From: Thermosulfurimonas marina
GTDB taxonomy: Bacteria > Desulfobacterota > Thermodesulfobacteria > Thermodesulfobacteriales > Thermodesulfobacteriaceae
DNA: 64,000 bases
Reading direction: 5' to 3'
Assembly (NCBI RefSeq): GCF_012317585.1
Contig: NZ_CP042909.1
Coordinates: forward strand, 1,488,001 to 1,552,000
The notes beneath the pieces are model-generated. The model was not told the DNA's origin, did not search any database, and saw only the letters and a program-made list of their open reading frames with translations. Shown here piece after piece: positions 11,339 through 20,330 of the stretch. The first letter of the stretch is position 1. Each line of letters starts with the position of its first letter. A program made the position numbers and the translations under genes.

Positions 11339-12364
11339 CTAGGCCTCCTCGGCGGTGGGCTCCCGGGTGGGCAACCCGGCCATTTCCCGGATGCGGGCCT
11401 CGATCTCTGCCGCCAGCTCCGGTTTTTCTTTGAGGAGTCTCCTTACGTTTTCCCGGCCCTGTCCCAGGCGTTCTCCCTGATAGGAAAACCAGGAGCCACT
11501 CTTTTCAATCAATCCCATAGCCAGCCCCAGGTCGATCAACTCTCCCTCCCGGGAGATACCCTCCCCGTAAAGGATCTCGAACTCCGCCTCCCGGAAGGGC
11601 GGGGCCAGTTTGTTCTTGACGATCTTGACCCTGGTGCGGTTTCCGATCTGTTCCTGTCCGTCCTTGACCTGTCCGATACGGCGGATATCCATGCGCAGGG
11701 TGGCGTAAAATTTGAGGGCCATGCCTCCGGTAGTGGTCTCCTGAGGGCCTCCGTAGGAAAATCCGCCGATGCGCATCCGGGTCTGATTAATGAAAATGAC
11801 CGCGGTCTCGGTCTTGGCCACCACGGAGGTGAGTTTGCGCATGGCCTTGGACATGAGTCGGGCCTGAAGCCCTACCTGCTGATCCTCCATGGCCCCTTCA
11901 AGTTCGGCCTGGGGGACCAGGGCGGCCACCGAGTCCACCACGATCACATCCACCCCCCCGCTTCGGGCCAAGACCTCGGCAATTTCCAGGGCCTGCTCTC
12001 CGGTATCGGGTTGACTGATCAGCAGATCCTCTACTTTAACCCCCAATTTTTGGGCATAGTGCACGTCCAGGGCGTGCTCAGCATCGATGAAGGCCGCCAC
12101 CCCTCCGGCCTTCTGGGCCTGGGCCACAATATGGAGGGCCAGAGTGGTCTTTCCCGAAGACTCTGCTCCGAAGATCTCCGTAATCCGGCCTCGAGGCACC
12201 CCTCCAATGCCGGTAGCGATATCCAGCGAAAGGGATCCTGTGGGAATGGCCCGGGCCTCGATGCGCCGGTCGGTCTCCCCCAGGCGCATGATGGCCCCTT
12301 TGCCGAATTGTCTCTCCAGCTGGGCGATAGCCGCCTCTACCGCCTTTTTCTTGTCTAAAGCCAT
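11339..12364 (-). CDS. recA: Recombinase RecA
   Basis: A 341-residue strand-exchange ATPase for homologous recombination and SOS control. The N-terminal [14 protein letters not shown], Walker [14 protein letters not shown], the Walker B region [14 protein letters not shown], and the NQTRMRIG loop are all present. The acidic C-terminal tail seen in many RecA proteins is reduced to a short EPTAEEA end. ATG 12364 is preceded by GGAGGAGGAT; a 13-residue upstream extension in the same frame is not conserved. It heads the minus-strand operon recA-hldA-eno-HU. Confidence 0.98.
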   Translation of the reverse strand: MALDKKKAVEAAIAQLERQFGKGAIMRLGETDRRIEARAIPTGSLSLDIATGIGGVPRGRITEIFGAESSGKTTLALHIVAQAQKAGGVAAFIDAEHALDVHYAQKLGVKVEDLLISQPDTGEQALEIAEVLARSGGVDVIVVDSVAALVPQAELEGAMEDQQVGLQARLMSKAMRKLTSVVAKTETAVIFINQTRMRIGGFSYGGPQETTTGGMALKFYATLRMDIRRIGQVKDGQEQIGNRTRVKIVKNKLAPPFREAEFEILYGEGISREGELIDLGLAMGLIEKSGSWFSYQGERLGQGRENVRRLLKEKPELAAEIEARIREMAGLPTREPTAEEA

Positions 12365-12420
12365 ATCCTCCTCCGGTAACTTTTCAGGGAATAATTTTAG
12401 CACAAAGAGGGAAGATTTTT

Positions 12421-12676
12421 CATCTGGATCTTTACCGGCGCAAGAAGCTTGGGACGCACATGATTTACGGTTGGAAGGCGGAAGTTCGGGTGGACCCTTT
12501 GCTTAAGCTCGAAGTGCAGGGGACCTGCGGATAAAGACGGGGAACGCATTTTGCAAGTTATAGGGCAGGGTGGCTCGGCCCTCTATCTTCCCTACGATCG
12601 GGAAGCCCATCCCGATCCCAAAGACGCCGGAGATAAATTTTCCGGGTGGCTCTCTACAGTTTGGGGCCCCGGGTAA
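12421..12676 (+). pseudogene. Possible frameshifted remnant of a small gene in the recA-recN spacer
   Basis: The spacer 12365-12720 (356 bases) holds no intact gene. Two plus-strand frames nevertheless read like protein with G/C-biased third positions. The first runs from about 12421 to TAA 12532-12534 ([12 protein letters not shown]... KLEVQGTCG). The second, shifted by one base near 12529, continues DKDGERILQVIGQGGSALYL... to TAA 12674-12676. One extra base near 12529 would explain the break. I do not recognise the protein and see no clear start codon with a ribosome-binding site. It may be a decayed gene or chance in G+C-rich DNA. Confidence 0.25.
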
Positions 12677-12699
12677 AATTTCCCCTTACGGATTTTCTG

Positions 12700-12705
12700 T
12701 ATACT
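12700..12705 (+). promoter_or_regulatory. -10 element (TATACT) close to recN
   Basis: TATACT ends 15 bases before the recN ATG, and the bases between (CGGTAATAATTAAGT) contain no Shine-Dalgarno sequence. If this -10 is used, transcription starts about eight bases before the ATG, so the recN message would be nearly leaderless. No good -35 hexamer is visible 17 bases upstream. Confidence 0.4.
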
Positions 12706-12720
12706 CGGTAATAATTAAGT

Positions 12721-14322
12721 ATGCTTCTGGAGTTGCGGCTCCAAAATTTTCTTCTTATTGAGGAGGCCCATCTGTCTCTGGGGCCGGGTTTTACGGTGCT
12801 TACCGGGGAGACCGGGGCGGGAAAGTCTTTGCTGATCAAGGCCCTGCGGTTGGTGCTGGGAGAGCGAGGCGGTCCGGAATACCTGCGTCCCGGGGCCAAA
12901 GAGGCCGTAGTGGAGGCCCTCTTAGCTTCTTCGAAGCTTCCGAAAAGACTTTCTTCCCTGGGCCTTGAGCCTGCGGAGGAGATCCTCGTGCGGCGGATAA
13001 TCACCCCGGAGCGCTCCCGCATTTTCGTAAACGGGGCTCCGGTGCCCCTTAAAATGCTTGCCCGTGTTACCCAAGGCCTGGTAGTCCTTACCGGACAGCA
13101 TGAGTTCCGGGCCCTCCTTTCTCCGGAATATCGCCTGCGGCTACTGGACGCCTTTGCCGGGACAGAAGATCTTCGGCGTCGCTATCGGGAGGTCTTCTCC
13201 CATCTGCGCAAGCTGCGGGAGGAACGCCGGCGTCTAGAGGAAGAGTGTTCCCGCCTGGCCCGGGAGCGGGACTTTCTGGAGTTTCAGATCCGGGAAATTG
13301 AGGAGGCCGGCCTTTGTCCCGGGGAAGATGAGGAACTAGAGCGGGAAAGAGAGGTCCTGCGGAACCTGACCCGGCTTAAAGAAGGGCTTTCCGAGGGGGT
13401 GCGGGCCCTTTCTGTGGCCGGAAGGGAGCTTTCCCAGGCCCTCTCCGCCCTCCGGGGGCTGGCGCGTTTCGAGGAGGGACTTTCGGGCCTCCTGGCGCGC
13501 CTTGAGGGGGCCTACTATGAGGTCCTGGAGGGGGAGCGCGAGCTCCAAGGGCGTCTGACCTCCCTCCCGGAGGATGACTCCCGTCTGGAAGAGGTGGAGG
13601 CCCGGCTGGCCCGCTTGCAGAATCTCAAACGCAAGTACGGGAGCACGGTGGAGGAGATCCTGGAGACCCTGGTGGAACTTAAGGCCCGGAGAGAGAGACT
13701 GGAAGGGGGGGAGGATCGCCTGGCGGATCTTGTGGCTGAGGAAGGCCGGCTGGCCGAGGAGGCCTTGGGGCTGGCCCTTGAGCTTTCTTCAGAAAGGATT
13801 CGGGCGGCGGCGGAACTCTCCCGGAGGGTGACCGAAGAGCTTTCTGGCCTGGCCTTTACCGGGGCGGAATTCCGGGTAGAAGTCCAGCGGGAAGAGGTTC
13901 GGCCCGAGGCCCTGGGCCCGGAGGGGCTCGACCGGGTGGAATTTCTGGTGCGCACCAATCCCGGGACCCCGGAGCGGCCTTTGGAAAAAGTGGCCTCCGG
14001 GGGGGAGCTTTCTCGTATCTTCCTGGCCCTCAAAGGGGCCCTTGCCGAAAGGGATCGGGCCGCCTGCCTTATCTTCGACGAGGTGGACTCTGGAGTGGGG
14101 GGAAGGGCCGCAGTCCGGGTAGGGGAAAAACTCCGGGAGCTTTCCCAGAGGGATCAGGTGATTTGCATCACGCACCTTCCTCAGATTGCCCGTCTGGCCG
14201 ATCGGCACTTCGTCGTGGAAAAAGAGGTCCTGGGCGCGCAGGCCTTCACCCGGGTGCGGGAACTCTCTGGGGAAGAAAGGGAGAGGGAGTGGTTACGGAT
14301 GCTGGGGGAAGAGCATGTCTAG
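12721..14322 (+). CDS. recN: DNA repair protein RecN
   Basis: A 533-residue SMC-like ATPase that acts at double-strand breaks. It has the N-terminal MLLELRLQNFLLIEEAHL and Walker A TGETGAGKSLL (about residues 31-41). Long coiled-coil arms rich in Glu/Arg/Leu span about 150-350. The C-terminal ABC signature is ASGGELSR, and Walker B is CLIFDEVDSGVGG. It starts without a Shine-Dalgarno sequence, close behind a TATACT element. The last eight bases overlap the thiolase gene. It opens a plus-strand operon with three nucleotide/RNA-modification genes. Confidence 0.96.
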   Translation: MLLELRLQNFLLIEEAHLSLGPGFTVLTGETGAGKSLLIKALRLVLGERGGPEYLRPGAKEAVVEALLASSKLPKRLSSLGLEPAEEILVRRIITPERSRIFVNGAPVPLKMLARVTQGLVVLTGQHEFRALLSPEYRLRLLDAFAGTEDLRRRYREVFSHLRKLREERRRLEEECSRLARERDFLEFQIREIEEAGLCPGEDEELEREREVLRNLTRLKEGLSEGVRALSVAGRELSQALSALRGLARFEEGLSGLLARLEGAYYEVLEGERELQGRLTSLPEDDSRLEEVEARLARLQNLKRKYGSTVEEILETLVELKARRERLEGGEDRLADLVAEEGRLAEEALGLALELSSERIRAAAELSRRVTEELSGLAFTGAEFRVEVQREEVRPEALGPEGLDRVEFLVRTNPGTPERPLEKVASGGELSRIFLALKGALAERDRAACLIFDEVDSGVGGRAAVRVGEKLRELSQRDQVICITHLPQIARLADRHFVVEKEVLGAQAFTRVRELSGEEREREWLRMLGEEHV

Positions 14323-15253
14323 GGCCCGGGGTCTTCTTCTTTTTTCCGGGGGGCTGGACAGCCTGCTTGCCGGAAAGGTCCTCCAGGCCCAGGGGATTGA
14401 GGTCTGGGCCGTGCGTTTTATTACGCCTTTTTTTCACTGGGGCTGGCGGGGACGGGAAGAAGAATTTGACCGACTGATGCGAGAAAAATACGGTTTTCGG
14501 GGGATTGTCCGGGATATTAGTGAAGAATACCTTGAGATGCTTAAGGCCCCGCCTCACGGCTATGGTTCCGCAGCCAATCCCTGTATCGACTGCAAGATCC
14601 TTATGTTGCGTAAGGCCCGGGAAGTAATGTCCGAAGTGGGGGCGGACTTTCTGGCCACCGGAGAGGTGGTGGGCCAGCGCCCTATGAGTCAGCGTCGCCA
14701 CATTATGCGCCATATTGAAAAGGAGGCCGGGGTAGAGGGGATCCTTTTGCGCCCTCTCTGCGCCAAACATCTTCCGCCCACAGAGCCGGAGAAGAAGGGG
14801 CTGGTGGACCGAGAAAAACTCTACGATTTCCGCGGCCGAGGGCGCAAACCCCAGATGCGGCTGGCTCGGGAGTTCGGGATTACCGACTATCCCACCCCGG
14901 CCGGGGGTTGCATCCTCACCGATCCCACCATTGGAGAGAGGATTCTAAGGTTGCTGGAGCTCCGGGGTGGTCTTTCCGTGCGCGAGGCAGAGCTGGCCCT
15001 CCTCGGAAGACATTTTGTGGAAGAGGGTTTCTGGTTGGTGGTGGGACGCAAGGAGGCGGAAAACCGGCGACTGGCGGAATTGGCCCGGCCGGAGGATCGG
15101 CTTTTCAAGATAAGAGGAGTGCCAGGGCCCACCGGACTCCTGGTGGAGGGTCAGGGGGATCTCGAGAAAGTAAAGGAGATCTTGAAGCGCTACACCCCCA
15201 AGGCCCGGGACCTTTCAGAAGTGGAACTGGAAGAGTTTCGTGAGAGGTCATGA
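14315..15253 (+). CDS. PP-loop ATP pyrophosphatase, MnmA-like tRNA thiolase homologue
   Basis: A 312-residue adenine-nucleotide alpha-hydrolase. The PP-loop SGGLDS is at about residues 11-16. A PCIDCK motif (CxxC) near residue 91 aligns with the MnmA PCxxCN region, and DFLATGEVVGQRP aligns with the MnmA ATGHYAR region. PAGGC supplies a third cysteine near residue 203. This pattern fits enzymes that adenylate a tRNA uridine and insert sulfur; three cysteines could hold a [4Fe-4S] cluster as in TtuA-type enzymes. It is not canonical MnmA, which lacks such a C-terminus. ATG 14315 overlaps recN by eight bases. Confidence 0.75.
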   Translation: MSRARGLLLFSGGLDSLLAGKVLQAQGIEVWAVRFITPFFHWGWRGREEEFDRLMREKYGFRGIVRDISEEYLEMLKAPPHGYGSAANPCIDCKILMLRKAREVMSEVGADFLATGEVVGQRPMSQRRHIMRHIEKEAGVEGILLRPLCAKHLPPTEPEKKGLVDREKLYDFRGRGRKPQMRLAREFGITDYPTPAGGCILTDPTIGERILRLLELRGGLSVREAELALLGRHFVEEGFWLVVGRKEAENRRLAELARPEDRLFKIRGVPGPTGLLVEGQGDLEKVKEILKRYTPKARDLSEVELEEFRERS

Positions 15254-16014
15254 AAGGCCCGGTGGTCCTTCTTACGGATTTCGGGCTGGCGGACCATTAT
15301 GTGGGGGTGATGAAAGGGGTTATCCTTTCCCGGGTCCCGGAGGCGGTCCTGGTGGATCTTACCCACGAGATCCCGCCCCAGGATGTGCGCACTGCGGCCT
15401 ACGAACTTTGGGTCTCCTACCGGTATTTTCCTCAAGGCTCCCTCTTTGTCTGTGTAGTGGATCCCGGGGTAGGAACCGAAAGGCGGGCCCTTCTTCTTGA
15501 GACCGAGGGGTATCTCTTCCTCGGGCCGGACAATGGCCTTTTTACCCCCCTTTTCCTTTCCCACCGCCACTTCAAACTTTACGCGCTGGAGGTAGAGCGG
15601 TTTCTGCTCCCGGAGCCCAGCCGCACCTTTCACGGCCGGGACCTTTTTGCCCCGGCCGCCGCGGCCCTCCTTTCCGGGCTTCCCCCTGAGGAATGCGGTT
15701 CTCGCGTTTCCGATCCGGTCCTCCTTCTCTGGCCCCGTCCGGAGCCTCGGCCCGGAGGGCTTAAGGTCCCGGTCCTGCGGGTAGACCGCTTCGGGAATCT
15801 CATCACCGCCGCCACCCGGGAGCATCTTCCCGAAAGGGGTTTCAGGGTGTTGGTGGCCGGGCGTGAGATCCCCTTCGCAGGGACCTACGCGGAGGTCCCG
15901 GAGGGGCACCCCTTGGCCCTCTGGGGAAGCGATGGCTTTCTGGAGATCGCCGTAAACCGGGGTTCGGCTGCGGAAGTTTTCGGCCCCGAGCCGGAGATTC
16001 TGGTCCTATTCTAG
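15250..16014 (+). CDS. SAM hydrolase / SAM hydroxide adenosyltransferase (DUF62 family)
   Basis: A 254-residue member of the fluorinase/chlorinase-like family. Signature segments are LLTDFGLADHYVGVMKG at the N-terminus, DLTHEIPPQDVR, VVDPGVGTERRA and GPDNGLFTPL. The C-terminal barrel contains DRFGNLITA. Characterised prokaryotic members of this DUF62 class cleave S-adenosylmethionine with water to adenosine and methionine. The start ATG overlaps the upstream thiolase stop (ATGA). Its place beside SAM-using and tRNA-modifying genes suggests a role in SAM pool control, which is inference. Confidence 0.88.
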   Translation: MKGPVVLLTDFGLADHYVGVMKGVILSRVPEAVLVDLTHEIPPQDVRTAAYELWVSYRYFPQGSLFVCVVDPGVGTERRALLLETEGYLFLGPDNGLFTPLFLSHRHFKLYALEVERFLLPEPSRTFHGRDLFAPAAAALLSGLPPEECGSRVSDPVLLLWPRPEPRPGGLKVPVLRVDRFGNLITAATREHLPERGFRVLVAGREIPFAGTYAEVPEGHPLALWGSDGFLEIAVNRGSAAEVFGPEPEILVLF

Positions 16015-16033
16015 TTTTCCTGAGGAGGGCGGT

Positions 16034-16816
16034 TTGCCGGCTTCAACCGACCAATCCGGGGCAAAAACGGGGAATCTTATGGAGAGCTCTCGTCTTTTTG
16101 GGGGGAGGCTGTGCATTGTTCAACCCCGGGAGGGCTATCGGTTTTCCCTGGAAGCCCTCCTTCTTTCCGGATTTGTGCATCTTCGAGGCCGGGAGCGGGT
16201 GCTGGACCTAGGGGCCGGCTGCGGGGTGATTGCTGCGGTACTGGCCTTGCGCTATCCGGGGACAAAGATAGTAGCCCTGGAAATCCAGGAGATCCTATGC
16301 CAGGCCCTGAGGCGTACGGTGCGGGAAAACGCCTTGGAGGGACGAGTCTTCCCGCTACGAGGAGATCTGCGGAGACTGCCTTTGAAAGGCGGAGTCTTTG
16401 AGGTGGTGGTGAGCAACCCTCCTTTTAAACCTCCTCAGAGTGGGCGTCTTCCTCCGGAAGAGTCCCATCTTCTGGCCCGCACCGAGGCCCGGGCCAGTCT
16501 GGGAGATTTTTTACGGGCCGCCCGCCAGGCCCTCAAGACCGGAGGCCGTCTATTTCTGGTCCATACGTCCTTGAGATTGGCGGAAGTCCTTTCGGAAATG
16601 CGACAGAAGGATCTTTCTCCGCGGAGAATACGTCCGGTGTATCCCGCCCCGGGAAAGGAGGCCCGCTTCTTTCTGGCCGAGGCCGTGGCCGGAGGACGCA
16701 CCGAGGCCCGACTGGAGCCTCCCCTCTTTATCCACGAGGTCCCGGGAGGGGAATATTCCGAAGAGCTCAGGCACTTTTTCGCCCGGCCCGAAGAAGGGCT
16801 TGTCCCCAGGCCTTGA
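16034..16816 (+). CDS. TrmN6-like tRNA1(Val) (adenine-N6)-methyltransferase family protein
   Basis: A 260-residue class I SAM methyltransferase. LDLGAGCGVIAAVLALRYP is the SAM-binding motif I (about residues 56-74), and VVVSNPPFKPP is the N6-adenine methyltransferase motif IV (NPPF). The N-terminal QPREGYRFSLEALLLS is typical of the YfiC/TrmN6 group, which methylates A37 of tRNA1(Val). A TTG start at 16034 is supported by GGAGGG five bases upstream. ATG 16079 would remove 15 non-conserved residues. The 3' end overlaps the convergent DUF721 gene by 50 bases. Confidence 0.85.
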   Translation: MPASTDQSGAKTGNLMESSRLFGGRLCIVQPREGYRFSLEALLLSGFVHLRGRERVLDLGAGCGVIAAVLALRYPGTKIVALEIQEILCQALRRTVRENALEGRVFPLRGDLRRLPLKGGVFEVVVSNPPFKPPQSGRLPPEESHLLARTEARASLGDFLRAARQALKTGGRLFLVHTSLRLAEVLSEMRQKDLSPRRIRPVYPAPGKEARFFLAEAVAGGRTEARLEPPLFIHEVPGGEYSEELRHFFARPEEGLVPRP

Positions 16817-17210
16817 AGACCTCCCGCAGTTCAGGGTCCTCGATCACCTGGACCGAGGCCTCGATGCGGGCTTTTTCTTCCGGGGTTAGGGGACGCCGGG
16901 GATTTCGGGGGCGAGACTTGCCCGGGGGTCTAGTGATCTGGAAGCGGATTTCCCGAAAGAGGCGCTCTCCCGCCCGCTGGTTCAAGAGTTCGAGAAGACG
17001 CGGGACTTCAAAGCGCAGGGCACTGGCCCAAGTGGAGTCGGTGACCCCCAGGGTGAGCCTCCCCTGGGCAAAGGAAAGGGGCCAGGTGCGGGAGGCCACT
17101 TCCTCCCCTACGATCTCCTCCCAGTCCCATAGGATCTCCCAGGCCCGCAAACGCTCCCGCCAGCCCGGAAGTAAAAAGAGGCGATGGAGTATCCTCCCCA
17201 GGGTCTCCAA
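16767..17210 (-). CDS. DUF721 (DciA-like) protein
   Basis: A 147-residue protein of the DUF721 family. The core is WDWEEIVGEEVASRTWPLSFAQGRLTLGV followed by STWASALRFEVPRLLELLN, the RNA/DNA-binding KH-like region. Members called DciA help load the replicative helicase DnaB in bacteria lacking DnaC/DnaI; that role here is by homology only. A C-terminal basic linker (about residues 93-110) is probably disordered. The start is TTG 17210, immediately after the phosphomannomutase stop. It belongs to the minus-strand group with recJ. Confidence 0.82.
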   Translation of the reverse strand: METLGRILHRLFLLPGWRERLRAWEILWDWEEIVGEEVASRTWPLSFAQGRLTLGVTDSTWASALRFEVPRLLELLNQRAGERLFREIRFQITRPPGKSRPRNPRRPLTPEEKARIEASVQVIEDPELREVFKAWGQALLRAGRKSA

Positions 17211-18575
17211 TTAGAAGGCCTCCTGAACCTCTTTGAGCCGGGATTCGATAAAATTTTGGATCTCGGTCAGGCGCTCCGGGCTCTTGGCCTCAAAACGCAG
17301 GACCAGGACCGGCTGCGTATTGGAAGCCCGAACCAGACCCCAGCCGTCGGGAAAGACCACCCGGGCTCCGTCCACGTCGATAACCTGAAGACCCTCCTCC
17401 TTGAGCCGGCGGGTGAGGGCCTCCACTACCCGGAACTTGATTTCGTCCGGACACTCCACCCGGATCTCCGGGGTACTGTAAGTTTGAGGAAGGCGGGCCC
17501 GCCAGGCCGAAAGGGGTTCGGAACGCTCGGAAACGATCTCCGCCAGGCGCAAACTGGCGTAAACCCCGTCATCAAAGCCGAACCAGCGATCGGCAAAAAA
17601 GATGTGGCCACTCATCTCTCCGGCAAGAAGGGCCCCGGTCTCTTTCATTTTGCCCTTGATAAGAGAATGGCCGGTCTTCCACATCAGGGGCCGTCCCCCC
17701 AGGCGTTCGATCTCTTCGTACATCACCTGGGAACACTTGACCTCTCCGATAATGAGGCCTCCAGGATGTACGGAAAGCACCTTCTCCGCAAAAAGGATCA
17801 TCAGTTGATCTCCCCAGAGGATCTCCCCCTTCTCGTCCACCACCCCCAGGCGGTCACCGTCTCCGTCGTAGCCCACTCCGAAGTCCGCTCCCGTTTCTAC
17901 CACCTTTTCCCGCAGGGCCTTAAGGTTTTCGGGAACCACGGGGTCGGGATGGTGGTTGGGAAAGGTCCCATCCACTTCGCAGAAAAGACAGGTGACCTCA
18001 CAGCCCAGGCGTTCGAAGACCTCCGGGGCCGTAAGGGCACAGACCCCGTTTCCCGGATCGAGCACCACCTTGAGCGGTCGAGAAAGGCGGATATTTTGCA
18101 CCAGATAATCCTTGTATGGCCCGAGGGCCTCAAGCTCGGTGACCGAGCCCTGCCCGCTCTCGAAGTCCTCCTTCTCGATCAAGGTGTAGAGGGCTCGGAT
18201 CTGGTCTCCGTAGATGGTCTCCTTTCCCACGCAGATCTTGAGCCCGTTCATATCCGGGGGGTTGTGGGAGCCGGTGACCTGGATACCTCCGTCATAGCCT
18301 TCGAAGTAATGCAGAGCGAAATACATGACCGGGGTAGGAGTTAGGCCGATGTTGGCCACCGAGACCCCGGCGGAGGTGATACCTTCTATGAGGGCTTCCT
18401 GGAGTTCCGGGCTGGAGAGGCGACCGTCCCGGCCACAGACCACCCTTCGCCCTCCGCGCCGTTTTATGACCGTGCCGTAGGCCCGACCTATGGCCCTCAC
18501 CACCTCCGGGGTGAAATCTTCCCCTACCTTTCCCCGGATGTCGTATTCCCTAAAGATGTAAGGATTTATTTTCAT
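17211..18575 (-). CDS. Phosphomannomutase/phosphoglucomutase
   Basis: A 454-residue alpha-D-phosphohexomutase. The N-terminus is IFREYDIRGKVGEDF. The active-site serine loop is TGSHNPPDMNG (about residue 100), the Mg2+ loop is GYDGDGDRLGVVD, the sugar-binding loop is GEMSGHIFF, and the phosphate-binding loop near the C-terminus is RASNTQPVLVLRFEA. This is the ManB/AlgC type that interconverts hexose 6- and 1-phosphates for LPS and polysaccharide precursors. Mannose versus glucose preference cannot be fixed from sequence. It is separated from recJ by four bases. Confidence 0.93.
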   Translation of the reverse strand: MKINPYIFREYDIRGKVGEDFTPEVVRAIGRAYGTVIKRRGGRRVVCGRDGRLSSPELQEALIEGITSAGVSVANIGLTPTPVMYFALHYFEGYDGGIQVTGSHNPPDMNGLKICVGKETIYGDQIRALYTLIEKEDFESGQGSVTELEALGPYKDYLVQNIRLSRPLKVVLDPGNGVCALTAPEVFERLGCEVTCLFCEVDGTFPNHHPDPVVPENLKALREKVVETGADFGVGYDGDGDRLGVVDEKGEILWGDQLMILFAEKVLSVHPGGLIIGEVKCSQVMYEEIERLGGRPLMWKTGHSLIKGKMKETGALLAGEMSGHIFFADRWFGFDDGVYASLRLAEIVSERSEPLSAWRARLPQTYSTPEIRVECPDEIKFRVVEALTRRLKEEGLQVIDVDGARVVFPDGWGLVRASNTQPVLVLRFEAKSPERLTEIQNFIESRLKEVQEAF

Positions 18576-18579
18576 GAGC

Positions 18580-20307
18580 TTACCTCCTTTTGAGATCCTT
18601 TATGCGCAGTTCCAGATAGCGCCGGCCCTGAAATTCGGAAAAGACCGGGCTTGCGGCCACCCAGACCCCACCCTCTTCCACTAAAGATAAGGCCTTCTCC
18701 CCCAGATTGAACCCTACGGCGGAAAGCCCGGCCCCTTCCTGCCAGAGGGTAAAACGCAGATGTTTTTCTGCCAGGAGTCGGGCTCCCCGGACTTCAAAAT
18801 TGGAAAGGGCCAGCACCGGCTCCGGATTTCCTGGGCCAAAAGGTCCCAGGCGCTCAAAGGCTTCCAGAAAATCCGGCTCCAGAAGTTCCCCCACCCGGGC
18901 CGTGGCCTCAAGCTCTAACCAGGGAGAAAGATCCGAAAGCCGAAGGCCCTTTTCGGCCAGGATTTCCCTTACCGCAGCTCCCAAGGCCTGGGCAAAGTCC
19001 TTTTTCTTCTCCGGAGAGAGTTTTACCCCTCCGGCTGCCGGATGCCCTCCGAAGGAAAGGAGATGTTTTCCCGCCCGACAGAAGGCTTCATAGAGATCCA
19101 CTTCCGGAATGCTTCTTCCCGAGCCCTTGAGGATCTCTCCCTTGCGGGTAAGGAGGACCACCGGGCGGTAAAGTTCCTCGGCAAGTTTTCCGGCCACCAG
19201 CCCCAGGACTCCCAGGGGCCAGTCTCCAGAAAGGACCACCGCCGGGGGGATCTCCGGGAGAGCGAGCAGTCTCTCCCGGGCCTCGCGGAGCACCTCTTCT
19301 TCCACCCGCTGGCGTTCTCCGTTTAAGCGATTAAGTTCCCGGGCCAGTTCTCGGGCCCGGGTCGGATCTTCCGTCACCAGGAGTTCGAAGGCCGGGGTGG
19401 CCTCTCCCAGGCGTCCGGCGGCGTTGAGACGCGGAGCCAGACGAAAAGAGACCTCCTCCGGCCCCACGGCCCCGTTTAATCCGGCCACCTCTTTTAGGGC
19501 CTTCAGTCCGGGTCGTTCCGTCTGTGAAAGTTCCTGCAGCCCGAAAAAGACGATCAGGCGATTTTCCCCGTAAAGAGGGACCAGGTCGGCCACCGTAGCC
19601 AGGGCCGCAAGATCGAGGTAGCGCCGAAGGTTGGGGATAGGTCTTTGGTTAAAAAAGCCCCTTTCATAAAGGTACTTGCGCAGGGCCCGCACCAGGGCCA
19701 GGGCCATACCCGCTCCAGAGAGATCATAAAAGGGGGAGCCCCTGGGAGTGCGCTTTCCGGTGACCACGGCTTCGGCCGGAGGGAGCCGGGAGGGAAGTTC
19801 GTGATGATCGGTCACGATTACCGAAAGGCCCAGGCGTCGAGCCTCGGCTACGGCTTCCGCCGCGGCAATCCCGCAGTCCACGGTGACCACCAGCCTTACG
19901 CCCTGTTCCCGAAAAAAAGGCAGGAGGTGGGCGTGAAACCCGTAGCCGTCGCGTTCCCGATGAGGAAAGAGGACGGTGGTTCGGGCCCCAATTTCTCGCA
20001 AAAAGGTATGGAGAAGGGCTGTTCCGCAGAGACCGTCGGCATCATAGTCCCCGTAAAGGCCTATGGGACGGCCGGCTTCGATCTCTTGGCTCAAGAGCTT
20101 TACGGCTTCGACCATGTCCGGGATTTCGAAGGGGTCGGCAAAGTCCGTAAGACGAGGATGGAGAAAGGCCCAGGCCTCGGAAGGGTCGGTCAGTCCGCGA
20201 TTGGCCAGAAGGACCGCCAGGAGACGGGGGAACCCTCCCTCCCGCCGCAGAACTTCTACCGCCTCCGGCGGGGGAAGGCGAAAGATCCAGCGCCAGACCT
20301 TCAACAT
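18580..20307 (-). CDS. recJ: Single-stranded-DNA-specific exonuclease RecJ
   Basis: A 575-residue DHH-family 5'-3' exonuclease for recombination and mismatch repair. Metal-binding motifs are present in order: GDYDADGLCGTALL (motif I), VTVDCGIAAAEA (II), and VTDHHELP (III, DHH). The DHHA1 motif is FGGHPAAGGVKL and an OB-fold region follows it. Length is typical of RecJ. ATG 20307 is only 23 bases from the divergent DUF4911 gene, so a compact divergent promoter would have to fit there or within coding sequence. Confidence 0.95.
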   Translation of the reverse strand: MLKVWRWIFRLPPPEAVEVLRREGGFPRLLAVLLANRGLTDPSEAWAFLHPRLTDFADPFEIPDMVEAVKLLSQEIEAGRPIGLYGDYDADGLCGTALLHTFLREIGARTTVLFPHRERDGYGFHAHLLPFFREQGVRLVVTVDCGIAAAEAVAEARRLGLSVIVTDHHELPSRLPPAEAVVTGKRTPRGSPFYDLSGAGMALALVRALRKYLYERGFFNQRPIPNLRRYLDLAALATVADLVPLYGENRLIVFFGLQELSQTERPGLKALKEVAGLNGAVGPEEVSFRLAPRLNAAGRLGEATPAFELLVTEDPTRARELARELNRLNGERQRVEEEVLREARERLLALPEIPPAVVLSGDWPLGVLGLVAGKLAEELYRPVVLLTRKGEILKGSGRSIPEVDLYEAFCRAGKHLLSFGGHPAAGGVKLSPEKKKDFAQALGAAVREILAEKGLRLSDLSPWLELEATARVGELLEPDFLEAFERLGPFGPGNPEPVLALSNFEVRGARLLAEKHLRFTLWQEGAGLSAVGFNLGEKALSLVEEGGVWVAASPVFSEFQGRRYLELRIKDLKRR

Positions 20308-20330
20308 CCCTTCTCAAGCCTGGCAGATCC

